Positions 63,607-64,000 of a stretch of 64,000 bases of DNA are shown in pieces. Position 1 is the stretch's first letter; each line of letters begins with the position of its first letter. The notes beneath the pieces were generated by a model. The model saw nothing but the letters and a program-made list of their open reading frames with translations. It made no database searches and had not been told where the DNA came from. Source of the DNA: Anaerostipes sp. 992a (GTDB taxonomy: Bacteria > Bacillota > Clostridia > Lachnospirales > Lachnospiraceae); contig NZ_MJIG01000004.1 in the NCBI RefSeq assembly GCF_001940245.1, positions 868,001 to 932,000 on the forward strand, written 5' to 3'. A program made the translations under genes and the position numbers.

Positions 63607-64000
63607 CCTTTTCACCTCCTGTCACCAATGGTACTATGATTTTTTTCGTATTCTGCCATGTCTCCTGGTCAGAAATCTGTCCAATTCCCTTTGCTTCTCG
63701 TCTGGTCTGCTCCCGGAAGGAAAGATAATCAAAGGTAAGCACTGGGTTATCTGCCAGATTTCCGCCAAACTGAATTCCATTTTTATAAGAAGCAAAAAGC
63801 TCATACAGCGGATATCCCTGCACCTGGCTCTGCTGCTCTAAGGATAATTCACCGATAAAATAAATATGGTGCAGGCTTCCCTTTTCGATTACATTTTCTA
63901 AAAATCCTGTCATATCCCATTTTGCTTCGTATACATGGGAAATAAACCAGCTCATATCTGGAAGAAAGATAACATATGGTTCTTCTTTGCTCATATGGTT
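63584..64000 (-). CDS. essC: EssC-like FtsK/SpoIIIE ATPase, C-terminal part only
   Basis: The last 138 or so codons of a gene that runs off the right edge; the frame is open at 64000, so the ATG at 63994 is probably internal. EEPYVIFLPDMSWFISHVYE, HHIYFIGELSLEQQSQVQGY, GIQFGGNLADNPVLTFDYLS and REAKGIGQISDQETWQNTKK resemble the final degenerate ATPase domain of type VII secretion motors (Walker-B-like FLPDMSWF; the EssC-type loop ADNPVLTF). The assignment leans on the neighbouring WXG100, YukD and FHA genes. Family knowledge: EssC is the hexameric inner-membrane motor whose last domain recognises substrates. Confidence 0.72.
   Translation of the reverse strand, partial: NHMSKEEPYVIFLPDMSWFISHVYEAKWDMTGFLENVIEKGSLHHIYFIGELSLEQQSQVQGYPLYELFASYKNGIQFGGNLADNPVLTFDYLSFREQTRREAKGIGQISDQETWQNTKKIIVPLVTGGEKDAIHANL

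Noticed and set aside
1-64000. tRNA, rRNA, known riboswitches
   Set aside because: None recognised on reading either strand; intergenic gaps are short and accounted for by promoters, hairpins or relics.

Overview
The window reads as chromosomal DNA of an anaerobic Firmicute, most likely a gut Lachnospiraceae relative. This rests on strong AGGAGG ribosome binding sites, a moderate-to-low and uneven GC content, BspA-type leucine-rich repeat proteins, a Gram-positive Wzz/CpsD capsule module, a WXG100/EssC type VII secretion locus and a Firmicutes-type diversity-generating retroelement (DGR). The species cannot be named from the sequence alone. Almost everything is on the minus strand. The exceptions are a STAND ATPase gene with its leader peptide and a transposase remnant.

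Layout. 0-5 kb: the start of a glycogen debranching enzyme, gpsA, a Thr/Glu-rich membrane protein, the priming sugar-phosphate transferase and a lipoprotein. 5-31 kb: an island of very large secreted proteins (a transglutaminase-like protein, a BspA/LRR giant, a broken lysozyme/lectin gene, an NlpC/P60 protein, an LRR/EF-hand protein). All end in copies of one roughly 85-residue Ig-like module with a YTG...YQWQ...SSQSG...QQYRC...VTSEA signature. An O-antigen-ligase-like gene sits inside the island. 31-38.6 kb: a complete DGR. On the minus strand the order is avd, template repeat (TR), structured spacer, reverse transcriptase, then an 1868-residue target protein whose variable repeat (VR) lies in an N-terminal DUF6273-type domain. 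TR and VR are 115 bp each without gaps and differ at 18 positions, 17 of them adenines in the TR. 38.6-56.2 kb: a capsule/exopolysaccharide operon (phosphohexomutase, GDP-fucose pathway, flippase fused to a TupA-like domain, four transferases, polymerase, Wzz, tyrosine kinase, Ugd, UDP-glucuronate epimerase) headed by a LytTR regulator. 56.3-60.1 kb: a small secreted protein and a divergent STAND ATPase with LRRs. 60.1-64 kb: a type VII secretion locus (FHA, small WXG100-like helical proteins, YukD/EsaB-like protein, a second LytTR regulator, the end of EssC).

How it fits together. The capsule genes run with overlaps or short gaps from the LytTR gene to the DGR target. The DGR therefore looks like the 3' end of the capsule operon, coupling capsule expression to a hypervariable surface protein. 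The promoters of the other surface-protein genes share an exact architecture: two TTATGAC-like repeats 21 bp apart, then 29 bp, then a TATAAT-like -10. The O-antigen-ligase-like gene and the LytTR/capsule operon share a second, related promoter type. Direct repeats two helical turns apart are the usual binding pattern of LytTR regulators, and both LytTR proteins here have receiver domains lacking the phospho-acceptor Asp. I infer a surface-remodelling regulon. Signs of turnover include near-identical Ig-module DNA shared between genes, an orphan Ig module, a relic of another DUF6273 gene, and a deleted insertion sequence that separates one surface gene from its promoter, that gene also carrying an in-frame TGA.
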